Numbered from the stretch's first letter, positions 39,400 to 60,777 are shown. The stretch is DNA of 64,000 nucleotides from Glandiceps talaboti (GCF_964340395.1 NC_135557.1:15864867-15928866), one strand, 5' to 3'. Translations and numbers: made by a program. Notes: generated by a model from the sequence alone, not told the origin.

Positions 39400-41100
39400 T
39401 ATGAGTACAAGGACGGTCTGTAACAAATCCCGCAAATCCAAATATTTCTCGTTCTTGCATTACGTACGTGGTACCCGGACGCGGTACCAATGTCGCCGCA
39501 AAGAAGCCACGTGACGTTCGTGGGACATTACCAATCGGTTCTTTGGAAGATGTTTGCTATAACTTTCTCCATGTATCGGTGTTGCACTCGATTACGTCAG
39601 TATCCATATTTTAAGCGGAGCCTCCCGATTTGCGCTACTCGATTCTGATTCTACAGACAGAATTATAGTTTGCAAAATGTACATCAGGAAGAGGGCAGAC
39701 CAAAACATTCAATTCAAAGTGTTCATTTGTTCACATCTGGAATGTCTTGTGCATGACGAGTGGTCAACTTATTGATGTAAGCTTATAAAACAGGACGTCT
39801 GGTTCGAAAGTAGCAAACCGTTCTTCAATTCAATATCCCAGACAGTTGGCTGTGTAAGATTTCGTTTTTCTCATCCTTTTCGATCTTGTAACTATTGCAT
39901 AAAGTCCCTGTGTTTCCGTCAATGTATAGGCCAATGCATCTCGACGAAGCATTTCTCAAATTCACGAAATAGTTCAAAAGACGAGATTCAATTATCTCTT
40001 CGATGGACGAACATTAAAAGTACTGTCACCTAAGCTATAATCGCCAAATACCGAATGATTGTCCCCGGCTTCCTCGTTCTTGTACGCAGCCACTCTTTAC
40101 TGAGTTCGCTCAGAAGTACTGAAGAACTGTATTACATTAGCATACAGAACATGCATCTTCTCCGCTTCTCGCGATGACTCGTGCAGTCAGTAGTTAAACA
40201 TACGAGAAAGTTGGCTGTAGTGGTCATGTTTGCATACCGTCGTTTCTGATGAATGAAAAATGGTTTGAATCCGAGATATATTTACAGTGGGACACGTTAC
40301 CACGCTATCAGACTCTCTATGCACCTACTCGATGCAATAACAATGAATGAGACAACCGGGGCCCTACGACAGCAACTTTATTTGCATGTCTCCGCCTTCG
40401 AAGGAAGGTGAATAGCACAGTCACTTAAAATTCCAAAAACCGCATTGCTCTGCACCTGAGTCTAAGATTATTACGCGTTGATCCGGGACCTTTCATGAGT
40501 TTGACCTCATTTAAATAAGCGTCTGCTCTAAATTTGAATAAATTATTCATATACATGAATATTCAACACATGCTAATTTGATGAATATTAATATCTTCCT
40601 CTTTCGCTTTCATGACCAAACGAGGGCGCCCTAATCAAAACGGGTGGCGCGTGGATCCGAATAGAGGATAGCGGAATGAATGCTGCGAACGCTGTTCTTT
40701 GTTCGTGTCTGAATAGCGGACCGAATGTTTCTATTCATTCATGGGTTTGGAATTTTAATACGACAGAGGGGATCGGGGAGTGCGACAAACAAACCGCACA
40801 CAGAATCATATCCGTGTAGTGTGTTTCAGCGCTACCGACGCGTAAGACCCGGAGATTAAAACACAAACAGAAGAATTCCCAAATCCTACCAAAAATGAAG
40901 TCAAAACAAATACTGCGAATTATATATACATATATTCGTTAAAACGTGCATTTGTATCGAAATATATATTGAATTTGCCACGCGTCAACCATATATAGTT
41001 TTGCAACACCATGGAGCTCGAGGTAGGTGTTTCTACCTCCATATGGCCACACGTATCACCCCGCCGGTCTCCCACCTGCTCAAGTCACATTAGTGCTGAC
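39400..41100. promoter_or_regulatory. possible promoter or enhancer region
   Basis: This stretch is richer in CpG and free of microsatellites, unlike its neighbours. It holds CCACGTGACGTTCGTGGG-like E-box/CRE sequence near 39508, TCTCGCGA at 40167-40174 (a core of a known TATA-less promoter motif), an ATTTGCAT octamer near 40381, and an AT-rich cluster of ATGAATATT and ATTAAT sites at about 40535-40600. No transcript start can be assigned, and no gene is recognised beside it. Confidence 0.3.
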
Positions 41101-43221
41101 AAGGCGACAGTTGTGAAAAACGATGTTTATTGCACATAAACTTTCATTGTTTCTCTTTAAGGTATTTATACATTAATTATTCATCGTGTCCGATATTCAC
41201 AAAGTATCGATCTCATGCCCTAAAGCGCCGTCAACGACAAAAATAGCATATGATGCAATGTTTATAATTGTTACTTTCATTAGAAATTATTCAGAGATGC
41301 ATTTAATTGTTCGTCCATTGATTTGTGTATCGAGTTTGACTGTCTATAGGTATGCATTTCTGTCGCTTTAATGTTTCACTGTTTAATCGTGTTTAGTTCT
41401 GAAAATAAACGAAAAATGTGTCTTTTGATCGATGTTTTACGTTTTGCCTTATACTGACTGCTGTCGCTGGCTAGCAGACCATCTTTTCAAAATAAACAGT
41501 CGAGTCAATCAATCATCATACAATCAATACACTACAGCTAGACAACTGTTTCAGCTCTAGTACCACGTCAAATAAACTGAAAAACGCTTCAAGTTCACAT
41601 TTACAATCAAGGATCCCAAGTTCAAGTGCAATTCTAATGACATGAATAAATGGAGTGTATTGAAGTCATCTCATTCACAGGAACTTACATAGCCAAATAT
41701 TTTCTCACGTCATTACAGAAGAGGCGTAAAGTAAATCAAAGAAACTATATCAAAGAAAGGCAAATAAAACGAAACAAGAGTGCGACAATGTTCTAAAGGT
41801 TTACCTTAATCAAATTACTCATTTTCAAAGGCCCATTATTGTGGCAATTCCAAGTTCCCGCATTTATTAGTGTTCTCTTAATTCAAGTTGAACCACGAGG
41901 AACATAATTATGGGATGTGATATTCCCTTTGTTTAGGACCAATAGAGCTCTACCAAACACATTTTCAGATCTAAATTTTAATCCATGTCCAAATTGGGCA
42001 TTTTAGGTGGAATCAAATTGCGAAGAAACTTTAACTAGGCAACCAATGAATAGTAAAATCGCCACATTTTACAACAGTCGTAGTCAGAAATGTGAGTTTC
42101 TTGGTGGTGTCACCAACGATTTGTTTTCCCTAATTTTACAAACTTTCCTTATATACAGTCCGTGTCTTTGACAATTCTTTTCACTGTTCAGCTCCACTCG
42201 CTCTTCTTTCCCCCTTCCCAAAATATTTTTCAAAAATCGTGTTTATATTTCGTGAAATTTTGGATTCATTTTAGACTGAATGATGAAAAATTGTCCTTAA
42301 AACTAAGTTTAATTCAAATTCTCAATCAGTGGTAGTGAAGTTCAACCTCAAATCCCAAAAAAATATATTCGGTTTTGTAAAGCGCAGACGACAAACATCA
42401 ATAGATGAGTTGACGCGGAAATGTGGCTAAGCTGTCGCCAATATGAGAACACACCATGACGAATCTAATGACTGAAAACTGAAAAACAAACAGGTGTAAT
42501 CAGGTGAAAGTTAACGAAGGTCATGAAAAAAAAACACCAGAGTGTCATGTATACAGGAAATTCCCTTACCAACGTTACGGATATGATGCTGAACACGAAC
42601 AATCGAAAGTGAATTTGCGAAATTTGACATTCCCTTGGTTGTCTGAAATTGGAATACACAGTCATCGAATCGGTTTGTCTATATTTGGCCACAACACAGT
42701 GGTAAAGCGGCTCTGGGGTTTGAGAAGTGCCCATATGTAAAAAAAAAAATCAAAATCAAAATGACATTTTATGTTTTCATATCTTCTGTTTCTGTGAAGT
42801 ATCATGTTTGCAGACTACAATTGAATTGCAAGTTTATTTTCCCGCCAAAATCACTCATAAAATTCGTTTTGTCTGCATCATTTTTTTAAGTATCGATATA
42901 ATTTTGGAAAAAATGATCTTAATTCATCATTTTAAATGTTGATGTCAGTGCTATTAAAGTTTTTAAAAAAATTCCTAAAAAAAAATAGTCTGTGAGTTTC
43001 AACCGTGCCATTTAAATTTGCCATCCATATGTGAAAGGCCAAGAGCTTTGAAACGGAAATCATGTTCATGTGTACTGTCCCGCAGCCTGGTTCGGGTTCA
43101 AGTTTGACTCTAATACCCTGAAGTATGTTGCTTTAATTAATGGGTATTTGCATAACAATGGGACAGGAATGTGCAACAATAGCTTTGATATGCCATACGT
43201 TCAAAACTCAACCTCTGGTCG

Positions 43222-43261
43222 TTGCAACCATAGACAGTAGAGGGTCTGTCTATGTTGCAAC
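43222..43261. mobile_element. mini-hairpin insertion 4 (26 bp palindrome, 7-bp TSD)
   Basis: The imperfect palindrome at 43229-43254, CATAGACAG to CTGTCTATG, is flanked by TTGCAAC at 43222-43228 and 43255-43261. Confidence 0.75.
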
Positions 43262-44965
43262 GCACTGACCGTGTCTCTGAGAAAACATATCAACACACAT
43301 ATTTAAAAGTCACACAAGTTGAGTTGATATTTCATTCGTATAAAATTATTTACATAAAATCGTAATTAATTTCTACGTATTGTCTTTGATGGCACTGAAA
43401 TCGAATTCTGGCGGCTGTTGCCGCGCTTGATACCATAACACTGCCCCTATAACATTTTAGTATGCGTATGATAAATTACGTCATCAAAATATTTATATAT
43501 TCCTAAATACTGGGTTTGAGTTCTGCCAAATACCAAGAGATAGTTACGTGTGAGTCAGTAATTACAGCTAAAATGATGTTGCGTTGGTGTTTCACTCACG
43601 TGACATGACATTATTACACACCCTCAGACAACTTCTAATGCAAATGAAATGTTGATTATCAGTTAGAAAATAAAATTAATTAGTCATTAATTAAAATCAT
43701 TAAGTCCATGTGTAATGTTTTCATTAGAAGCCTGTTTTCTACTGCACTGTGAAAGAATAGCAATGCTTATCAGTGTTCAATGTGATGGGGCAAAGGATCC
43801 TGCTGTGTTTATTGCGTCTGTTATATTTAGTCTAGAGTTGAAATAAGTATGTCTAGCTCTGTGTCAAAAAACGTAATGCCCCATGAATGAAACACCAAGC
43901 CAACATCAGTTTAGCTGTAGAGTACGCCCCCAAAACATATACAAGCTCAGTGTGTCCCCCTTCCAATGTCACAAGCATTAGGAGCTGTTCATTTTATTAC
44001 AATATCGGGGGAGGGAGAGGGGGGGGGGCTTTTTTGTAGTTTTCCTACTACAATAAAAGCACAGGTGTTTGCTAAGTTTTACATAGACTCACTAATCCAT
44101 TTTTAATTCAAATCTGTCGTCGTCTATTTAGAAAAAAACAAAGCTCTGTTGAGATCACGAACCTATTGACGAAATAAATTAAAACCATAAACATGGTAGA
44201 CGATTGAAAAAATTCTAAACAGAAAGTTAGAGACTCGTTGTTGATGCGACACAACGGTCTAATAGGGGTAACTGTTCACATGAAAAGATAAACCCGAGAC
44301 AAACTTCAAAAGTTTCCAACTGAACGCAGATCAATAACCCAAGCTAAAAGACTGTAATACAAAGCCCTTTGACGGTATTACGGTGTACTTTAAGGGCTTA
44401 CCGGCATACTGGGTAAACACATAGAAATCTTATATTCTTTCGAATTCTTTCTTTGTGTGGTTATTATTCATGGCATGGGTATATCCTGATTAACATCGAC
44501 CTACGCCGCACCCGCCGTCTTTTTTTTTTATTTCGTATCTGTCTCGTTCAGTGAACCATCACAGTTTTCAACGGAATCGTTATTTTGAAATAGTTGTGTT
44601 GGTTTTTGCAAGCTGCGGGGTAACACTGCTCAATTTAACAATTAAAAGTTTATCAAGTTTTGAAATTCGTAGCTTTGTAGGGAACACGTACATTCTGACA
44701 AGAATGTCACAATAATCTACATCCGGGAATCCACTGTGTTTTTTTGTATCACCTTTCTTGCTGAGTTTAACAGTTATTCAAGTTTCATCTCTGTATTGAA
44801 GTCTTTTCTTAGCTCACATCTTACTAGTCTAGTTCCTATACAGTATCGTTACCATTAAACGTCCACTCATATGTAGCATACAGACTAACTTCTTACGTAC
44901 TTGCAAAGTCAGCGTTAGGTTTTCCACAGTTGAAGTTTTGGTGGCCACATTATTTTTTTTTAAAT

Positions 44966-45256
44966 TTCAGTCAGTCAGTCATTCAGTCAGTCAGTCAGTC
45001 AGTCAGTCAGTTAGTTAGTTAGAAAGTTAATAAACCAAAACATTCATCAGATTTGTACAACCATGGTATAAACCCTTAGGAATTCAGTAAAAGTAAGCAC
45101 GTACGTGTCTTATTTATTTATTTATTCATTTACTTATTTGTTTTATTTATTAGTTAGTTTAAGTAGTTAGCGAATTAATATACACGAGTGAGTGAGTGAG
45201 TGAGTGAGTGAGTGAGTGAGTGAGTGAGTGAGTGAGTGAGTGAGTGAGTGAGTGAG
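44966..45256. repeat. (CAGT)n, TTTA-rich and (GAGT)n tracts
   Basis: CAGT/TAGT units to about 45022, TTTAT-rich sequence near 45110-45165, and a GAGT run at 45183-45256. Confidence 0.93.
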
Positions 45257-45318
45257 ATAATTCTAATCAGTTGGTGTAATTGGTTGGTTTGCTGGTTTGT
45301 CTGTAAATCAGTCTGTTA

Positions 45319-46171
45319 GGTGGGTAGGTAGGTAGGTACCAGGAAGGCAGGTATGTATGCATGTAGGTAGGTAGGTAGGTAGGTACTAGGAAGGCAGGTA
45401 TGTATGCATGTAGGTAGGTAGGTAGGTAGATAGGTAGGTAGGTAGATAGGTAGGTACTAGGAAGGCAGGTATGTATGCATGTAGGTAGGTAGGTAGATAG
45501 GTAGGTAGATAGGTAGGTAGGTAGATAGGTAGGTACTAGGAAGGCAGGTATGTATGCATGTAGGTAGGTAGGTAGATAGGTAGGTAGATAGGTAGGTAGG
45601 TAGATAGGTAGGTATGTAGGTAGGTAGGTAGGTAGGTATGTAGGTAGGTAGGTATGTAGGTAGGTATGTATGTAGATAGGTAGGTAGGTAGATAGGTAGG
45701 TATGTAGGTAGGTATGTAGGTAGGTAGGTATGTAGGTAGGTATGTATGTAGGTAGATAGGTAGGTAGGTATGTAGGTAGGTAGGTATGTAGGTAGGTATG
45801 TATGTAGGTAGGTAGGTATGTAGGTAGGTAGGTATGTAGATAGGTAGGTAGGTAGATAGGTAGGTACTAGGAAGGCAGGTATGTATGCATGTAGGTAGGT
45901 AGGTAGATAGGTAGGTAGATAGGTAGGTAGGTAGGTATGCATGTAGGTAGGTAGGTAGGTAGGTAGGTATGTAGGTAGGTAGGTAGGTACTAGGAAGGCA
46001 GGTATGTATGCATGTAGGTAGGTAGGTAGGTAGGTAGGTAGGTAGGTATGCAGGTAGGTAGGTAGGTAGGCAGGTATGTATGCATGTAGGTAGGAAGGTA
46101 CGTAGGTAGGTAGGTAGGTATGTAGGTAGGTAGGTAGGTAGGTAGGTAGGTAGGTAGGTAGGTAGGAAGGA
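45319..46171. repeat. 0.85 kb (GTAG)n array with higher-order unit
   Basis: GTAG with GTAT and ATAG variants. A longer motif, TACTAGGAAGGCAGGTATGT followed by ATGCATG, recurs at about 45339, 45385, 45455, 45535, 45866 and 45990. The long Pro-Thr-Tyr-Leu open frame on the minus strand is an artefact of the repeat. Confidence 0.95.
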
Positions 46172-48107
46172 ATGACTGAATGTGTGGCCATTTCAGTTGT
46201 GATAGTATTGAGACTATTAGAGGGATGCATGCAAGAGGAACTCTTTCATTGGTTGGTAACACCCCCTCCCCCTCATTAACACCATCATATCGTCCCCTAC
46301 AACCAGTCCCCTCTCTCATATACTATGGTTACTATGGTTACATCTTCGTATGTCGATATGACCCGGCCATCCATACACAATCTGATTCCGTTATGTTCAC
46401 ATTGGTAATTCCAGTCTGTAAAACTTGCGAACGACTAATAAGTCATTGAGGGTGATGCAGTTAAACCAACATACGGTAAAACTAGTCAGCGGAAAGAAAA
46501 CAACAAGTTTCATTGTATTTCAATCTGGTATGTCTTGAATTACATCCGACTTGGGTGTTTTCAAGTGCTGTCCTCGAGGCCAGAAGCCAGATTCCAATAA
46601 GTTCTTTTTTTGTGTGTATGTACACTTCAAACTTAGTTGGGACCACACTTCTTCCCAGCGTATTTTAATAAAAGTCTTTTGTTATATCTGTGTACACGGG
46701 AAAGCAAGCAAACATTCAGCTCCTTATATCCCGCGAGACGTTTGACCCCTATCATTAAGCTCATTTTACAAGTCTTTGAGTATTTGAAACGAGGATATGG
46801 AATCCGAACGCATTTCTTTCACACACTTTTTCAATAAATCAGATGTTTTTACGTAACTGTCGTGAAGACAAAAACGCGGGCTTTTATTTTGAAACAAAAA
46901 GTAATTACTTTGATAGTACCCGCAAACGGATGCTATAAGTCGTTAAGAAAGCTATTTGCATAGATAAGTCACGTCATACGCACTCCCGGAAATAAGCATT
47001 AGCCGTCAACTTGTAAATTAACCAAAGAATCTTATTTTTTCGTAATTTACAACACCTCAATTAGATTTTAGACCAAAATCACAGATAAAGTCATTCTCAG
47101 TGAATTTATGCCAAAATATTGGATTGCAACAACCAAATTACAACGCAACGCACTAAAATGGGTTTACGAATTTTACGCTTTGCCAAAGTGCTAAAACCTA
47201 ATTTATCATTCTGTGGAGTGGATGTGTATTGTTTAAAATGACGACGACCACCGTAATTCATTCAATCTGGCGAGCCTCTCTCCTAATAAATCAACTAATT
47301 ACGTAACGTTGAGGAAAAAACAAAAGCGGTTGTTTCTATAATGAGTTTAAATTACCAAACGAACGTCACCACCATAGCTTTATGTTTAGACGAGACGTAT
47401 CACCCCCAGGCAACAATTTACCTGACGGCAAACCTCGTCAGTACACGTCTGCACATTTTTTGCACCAAAATAGTTTCGAATTGTTTGACCTTTAATAATT
47501 TTGACGCTGTAAATTTTGGACACGAATTATTGAAACAAGCAATACCAATCTAATGAACCAAAATTAGATTGAAAAATTGATCTAAATTTTACAAAATTGC
47601 AGGGTTTTTCACCAAATTATTTTATATGAAAATTTTCTACCGCTTACAATTTTTTGACACTTTACGACGTTATTTTGGACAGGAAGTAATGAAAATATAA
47701 TGAGCAATCTAACGAGACCAATTCAATTTGAAATTAGATTTTAATTTTTACAGTGTTTGTACACCAAATTAATAGTATACAAACTTTCGACCGTTTACAA
47801 TTTTTTGACGGCTTATGACGCAATTTTGGACAGGAACTATTGAAACAATCGTTATAAGCATAGTGAGATAAAAAAAATTTGTATGTATTCTACATCACAG
47901 GGACACTTATTATTATTTAGATGAAATAGAAATGCTACGCGTCCCTATGTTCTGAAATTTAATTCTATACCGAATTTACAATGACAGGAAACTAATTACG
48001 TGTATAACATTCACAGCACAATAATATACGTTGTGTGTGATAATTCTGAGGTTTGAAGGATTATGTTTTTGTTTCTCTCGTCACATTTTATCTGGAAAAC
48101 CATGTGT
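46172..48107. other. non-coding, with a decayed 151-bp tandem repeat
   Basis: No credible gene. At about 47430-47880 three diverged units (ATTTTGACGCTG near 47499, TTTTTGACACTT near 47650, TTTTTGACGGCT near 47802) repeat at about 151 bp. The last unit runs into the cluster-specific repeat block, copy 4 (47836-48105). Confidence 0.5.
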
Positions 48108-48163
48108 GTTTGTTAGTTTGTTTGTTTGTTTGTTTGTCTGTCTGTCTGCATCTGTCTGTCTGC

Positions 48164-48198
<35 letters not shown>

Positions 48199-48210
48199 CA
48201 TCTGTCTGCA

Positions 48211-48273
<63 letters not shown>

Positions 48274-48274
48274 G
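48108..48274. repeat. (GTTT)n/(GTCT)n microsatellite
   Basis: GTTT then GTCT units with GCAT interruptions. Confidence 0.95.
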
Positions 48275-55617
<7,343 letters not shown>

Positions 55618-55641
55618 TCCTCCTCCTCCTCCTCCTCCTCC

Positions 55642-55708
<67 letters not shown>

Positions 55709-55712
55709 TATT

Positions 55713-55757
<45 letters not shown>

Positions 55758-55849
55758 TGACCACCACCACCACCACCACCACCACCACCACCACCACCAC
55801 CACCACCATCATCATCATCGTCATCATCTCACCACAACCACCACCACCA

Positions 55850-55888
<39 letters not shown>

Positions 55889-55892
55889 TCAC
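55618..55892. repeat. (CCT)n/(CAT)n/(CCA)n trinucleotide array
   Basis: CCT, ATC/CAT and ACC runs. The 203-codon open frame across it (Pro, His and Thr runs) has no non-repetitive coding support. Confidence 0.96.
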
Positions 55893-58849
55893 AACTAACA
55901 TCGACAATGCACGATTTTAAATTCTCTTCTCTTATCCCAATCAAAAACAAACTGATATTGTCATGGCAACGACTTAAAAGTTCTCTCCATAATCGTACCA
56001 GCTCAATAGCTACTACTCTATTTCAACTTATAAGACATTCGGTACAGTTCAGTCATAAGGTAATAAGTAGGTCTGATTAAAATAAACAACTAACAGAAAA
56101 CAAAGTACTTGTTTAACAATTTCAGATGTACGAATTCTTGGCTAGAAACAATTGAATTAATCGAAAGAACGGGTGGATGTCCAATGTCCAATGTGTAAAG
56201 TTAAAAAGTACGTCTCAGTGACTGACAGCATGATAGCGAATAAACCCATTGACCCTGGGGTAAATGTCATTCTGTAAAACACTTTACCCTAAAGTTTAAC
56301 AGTGAAGATCAGAGTAATGATCGCACGTTTTGAAGATTCTTATGTGTATATATTAAGTTTCAGTTTATTGAATTGTCACACTAACGTGCTAAGTAAAACC
56401 TATTTTGTTGTTATTTCGCGTTCCTAAAAGTAAAAACATACATGTTTTAACAAGATTTACTCCAAGTTTGTCTCCGTCCTTAAAAGTGTTTAAAAAAGTG
56501 TTTGATAGCATCGAATAACATTACTATAACATTCCTCAGACGTAGCATTGCTCCTTGAAAGAAAATGGAAGTCTAACTAATTGGGTGATGGTTCTCTGTA
56601 ATCCAAACACAGACACAGTCAATAACTCCTTATCACACGCTAATGACTGGATTTTCATTTGCCCTTTTACAGCCAAGCTTTTAGCTTCAGGTCGTTCCAA
56701 ACAGACGGATAAAACGAGGCATTCACATCCGAACGATGAATTTTACAAGTGTCGACAACTTCAAAACGAATGCCTAGTGTAGCATAAAACATCGTTTATT
56801 CTTCGAACAAGAGCTAAGTCCGTGTTCAGAAATCTGGAGTACTTCTACAACTCTGGTCCACAGAGACTTCAAAGTGGTCGGAGTCGCCAATAATTACCAC
56901 CTTTTAAGCGATGGGTATCAACAGAGCTAAATAATTGCATCTTTAATTCATTAAGACAGTCGAAGAGTTTCGCAGATTACAATCCATTGCTCACTCTCAA
57001 CTTTCACAAAGTCAGAACGTTCCGCTGTTACATAACACCTGCGCATTCTTTTGGAACGATTTTTCGAGTCACTTTTGTCTGTCTACAGTCTGCGCTTTCT
57101 AATGAATTCAATCACCTATTATTTTACCATTTCTTTGGGCCTTCTTTTGTGGTAATCACCACCCACTGGGTTTGTTGACCTTTATGTCTAACCATTCGTT
57201 TAAATAATGTGTCACAACTGATAGGGGATGTAAATGGTTCAACAATGTTACCGTCACCTCAGAAAGCTCGTCAGAGGGACCCCCTAATGACCTCTCTTGT
57301 CTTTGGGTCTTTTAAAATGTCGACAAGTAGGGAATAAAACTGCAAATCCTTTAAATCCATTCACAGATTTTTAAACTTCAATTCACCAACAAGTATTGAC
57401 AGAACAGCGTTCCTCTATATCAGACAGAAGGGCTGTGAACAATGCTGATGACGCCTTCTTTGCAGAATCAGAATCAAAAACGTGTTCTCTTTAGCGTATA
57501 CATGTACATGTACAAACATTATCAAAGTATATACTATTTGTAAGCCTCCCATTAGTAGGCACTGTTAACATTACTTTAAAATTGTGACTAACATGGAAAT
57601 TGGAACATTCAACTTAAACCAAAAGCACAACGTTGGTAATGGAAATTTCTACTCACAGAGTCAAAAAGATTTATAGGACGCGAATCCCAAATTTTCCCAA
57701 CTAATAGCACAAATTTTAAGGTTATACATATAGTTGGTTTTTGTGGTTTGGTAGGCAATGGACTATCATGAGTCGTGGGAGAGGTTTGTTCCTTGCCAAC
57801 CTAAATTATGGTACATGATATGTGGAAATCTATGCTAGTTTTTCTAGACCCCCCTCTATCTGTTACCATGACTCCCTACCAAAATTACCACCCCCTCCCT
57901 CTCAAAAAAAAAGAAGTGGTACAATGTATGGAATTATATGCCAGTTTTATTTGACCCCCTCTCAGTTACCAGGGTGGGGGTGGGGGTGGGGTATGGCTGT
58001 ATAACACTGGTCTGATTGTAAATGTTCAGTTCCTCAGTAACTCCTAGCATTTCAAAGCAAGGTTATGACACGAGGTATAGAAATGTATGGTACTATGTCT
58101 GTTTGATCAAAGTTATATATGTTGAGAAACAAAGTGACTTGCTGATGTCCCATATGTCACCTTTGTACCAGGTTTGACTGAAATTACATATTATGGATGA
58201 GTAGATGAACAGATAGATGCACAGACGGACAGACAGACAGACAGATGGAGCTCATAGCAGTAGCCCCCTCCTTTGGTGGTTAATTGTAATACATAGAGTC
58301 CTCGTTCTGGGAACTAAAAAGTGACGAACAGGTATGTGTTATCATGCAACTGGTGAGCTTTGGTGTCATATGACTTTAACAAATTCGTAAGTGCTGTTGG
58401 AAAAAAAAGGAATCCAAACTCAAAAGATAGATTTATGAAAGATAAAGTTTTAATGTTTCACATCTGTTGATATGACTTGTACAAACATACAGTAACAGAA
58501 CATTTGAAGTCAAAAAACTATAAAAATATGGAAAATGTCATTATTTCTTAAATAACATTTGCGACCTCATCCAAGAAATTGGATTACCTACAACCCTTTT
58601 AACATGGTAAATTTATTCCATACCAATGATGAAATTCCTTACAAAAGCACCATAGAGATGATATAGGAATTTTACAAAATCTAGTGCATAAACCAAGGCC
58701 AATTACAATTACTTTATGTAAAATACTTAAGGCTCAAGAAACTCTAACTTTCTATTATGTCCCTTGTAAAAATTTATCAAATCCGGTTACAGTGGAAAAA
58801 AGTTCCATCATTCTGATTATCTGAATTATCTGTTTACTGATTGTTGATG
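55893..58849. other. non-coding
   Basis: No gene recognised. A short CAGA tract lies near 58226-58244 and C-rich tracts lie near 57848-57900. Confidence 0.4.
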
Positions 58850-59205
58850 ATAACGTGTACACTGACTTGATGACCATATGTAAACAGTATGAATCAACTG
58901 AATTACATATCTACTAGTCATTGATGGTACGGTGTACTCTGACTTGATGACCATGTGTAAACAGTATGAACCATCTGAATTACATATCTACTAGTCATTG
59001 ATGTTACAGTGTACACAGACTTGATGTCCATGTGTAAACAGTATGAATCAACTGAATTACATATCTACTAGTCATTGATGGTACGGTGTACACTGACTTG
59101 ATGACCATGTGTAAACAGTATGAATCATCTGAATTATCTGTCTACCAGTCATTGATGGTACGGTGTACACTGACTTGATGTCCATGTGTAAACAGTCATG
59201 AATCA
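58850..59205. repeat. about 77-bp minisatellite, 4-5 units
   Basis: Units share ACTGACTTGATGACCATGTG, TAAACAGTATGAATC, GAATTACATATCTACTAGTC and ATTGATGGTACGGTGT. Confidence 0.92.
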
Positions 59206-59929
59206 AGTATGGCCCTGATTACTTGTTTGTCAACAGATTGTAAACTTATGGGTATTGGTACAGTAATCAGTAAGCATTCATACATGCTTTGGCAAGATTA
59301 ACATAAGCAACCAAAAAATTGAACAAAAAACTTAAAATAATTTTCCAGTTATTACTGCTGGGCTTAACAAAAATTGTTGTACTATTCAAATTTAACATTT
59401 CTTTATGAATAGAAACATTAACCGGCCTTGTACTATACTGAATATTTTTCAAAATCGGAACAAAACTTCCAACGACTGGAGTCTGCCCTATCACATGCAC
59501 TCACTCGGCACCGCTACACAGTTGTAATAGCCTTGCATCTAAGTACAGACTTTTTGATCTATACCCTGTCCACTATCTTACAATTCTATATCCTATATTG
59601 TAAAATATTGATATCTGTTTATTGCTTTTAAAACTTGTGTTTTTTAAGATATGGCTGATTATAAAAATTGTTATCCAATTCAATGTATTTTTATAAAGTT
59701 TGTTTGGCTGTAGTAATAACATTGTCAGAGACATGGGCTCTGATTTTTGTTATTGTTTGTATGTTGAAATAGTGTGTGTGTCTCTGTGTGTCTGTGTATG
59801 TGTGTGTGGAATGAATAAATGCTGCTAGGATTGTATTAAAAGAGGTGTTGAAAACCTCCATTTTCAATATTAAAAGTTATTGCTCGAAACATAAGCAAAC
59901 TTTACATCATTGACAACAGTTTTACCTTG

Positions 59930-60035
59930 TATATATGTGTGTATGTGTGTGTGCGTGTGTGTATGTGTATGTGCATGCATGTGCATATGTGTGTGTGTGC
60001 GTGCGTATGTGCATGTGTACATGTGTGTATGCTTG
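59930..60035. repeat. (TG)n-rich microsatellite
   Basis: TGTG/TATG/CATG alternation. A smaller TG tract lies at about 59768-59808. Confidence 0.9.
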
Positions 60036-60399
60036 TGTCTCATAGTACTAAATCTTCACATACTCATGTTCCACTGTGATCTTTCATATAGTGATATCTT
60101 AAAAGTTTATGACAATAATTTTCTAAATTATTTATTTCCTGTCTGTCAACCCTGTCTGTGAGTATGACTTGAATTAACTGGCATGAAATGTATTTCTTAT
60201 CTGATTTAATACTTTATAAAATACACAAAGTTTTCTTGTCATAATAAACGATTCAACTTTTTTTCAACAACTTCCAATATTTACAAATAACTGTCCTTAA
60301 TATAAATTTCTGTTTTATAAAAATGATATGATTTCCAGTGTCCTGGTAAGGTGGCTCTCTAACTAATCTTATTATCTTGACCCAATTGATAGATGATTA

Positions 60400-60777
60400 A
60401 TTTTGATTAAAAGTGAAAGTGAAGAATTGTACACTAGGTATAAACCAACACCTTGGTAGAAAATTTGGACTACAAACTCATAACACACATTCAACTTGTC
60501 AAATACTTGCTTTCTGTAATAGTATTGTACCTCATGCCTCAGGTCAAAATAGAACAAGAAGGTCCACTTATTCTCATCATGTGCTGACTCTGCTGAGAGT
60601 ATTGCATGTAGTACATGGAGTGAATTTAGTCATGCTGCTGGAAATATGTGAAAAACCTATAGCTTATTCTTTTAGGAAGAACCTTACAAAATATCTTTTC
60701 AGCAGATCTTTCAATATGTAATTGTACAGCGCCTCTGAACTTCACTTAGTATTGGATGCTGGTACTTTATAAACGAC

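Larger units (their letters stand above)
38816..44965. other. long stretch without a recognised gene
   Basis: No credible exon seen on either strand. The stretch at about 39400-41100 is unique and more CpG-rich than its surroundings and is listed as a possible control region. A mini-hairpin insertion lies at 43222-43261. A G homopolymer lies near 44009-44028. The rest is AT-rich unique sequence. Confidence 0.45.

Noticed and set aside
42465-42740. Overlapping frames of about 80-90 codons on both strands
   Set aside because: No domain, signal peptide or exon borders; likely chance.
45457-46230. 257-codon Pro-Thr-Tyr-Leu frame
   Set aside because: Produced by the GTAG tetranucleotide array. 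Several frames stay open for the same reason.
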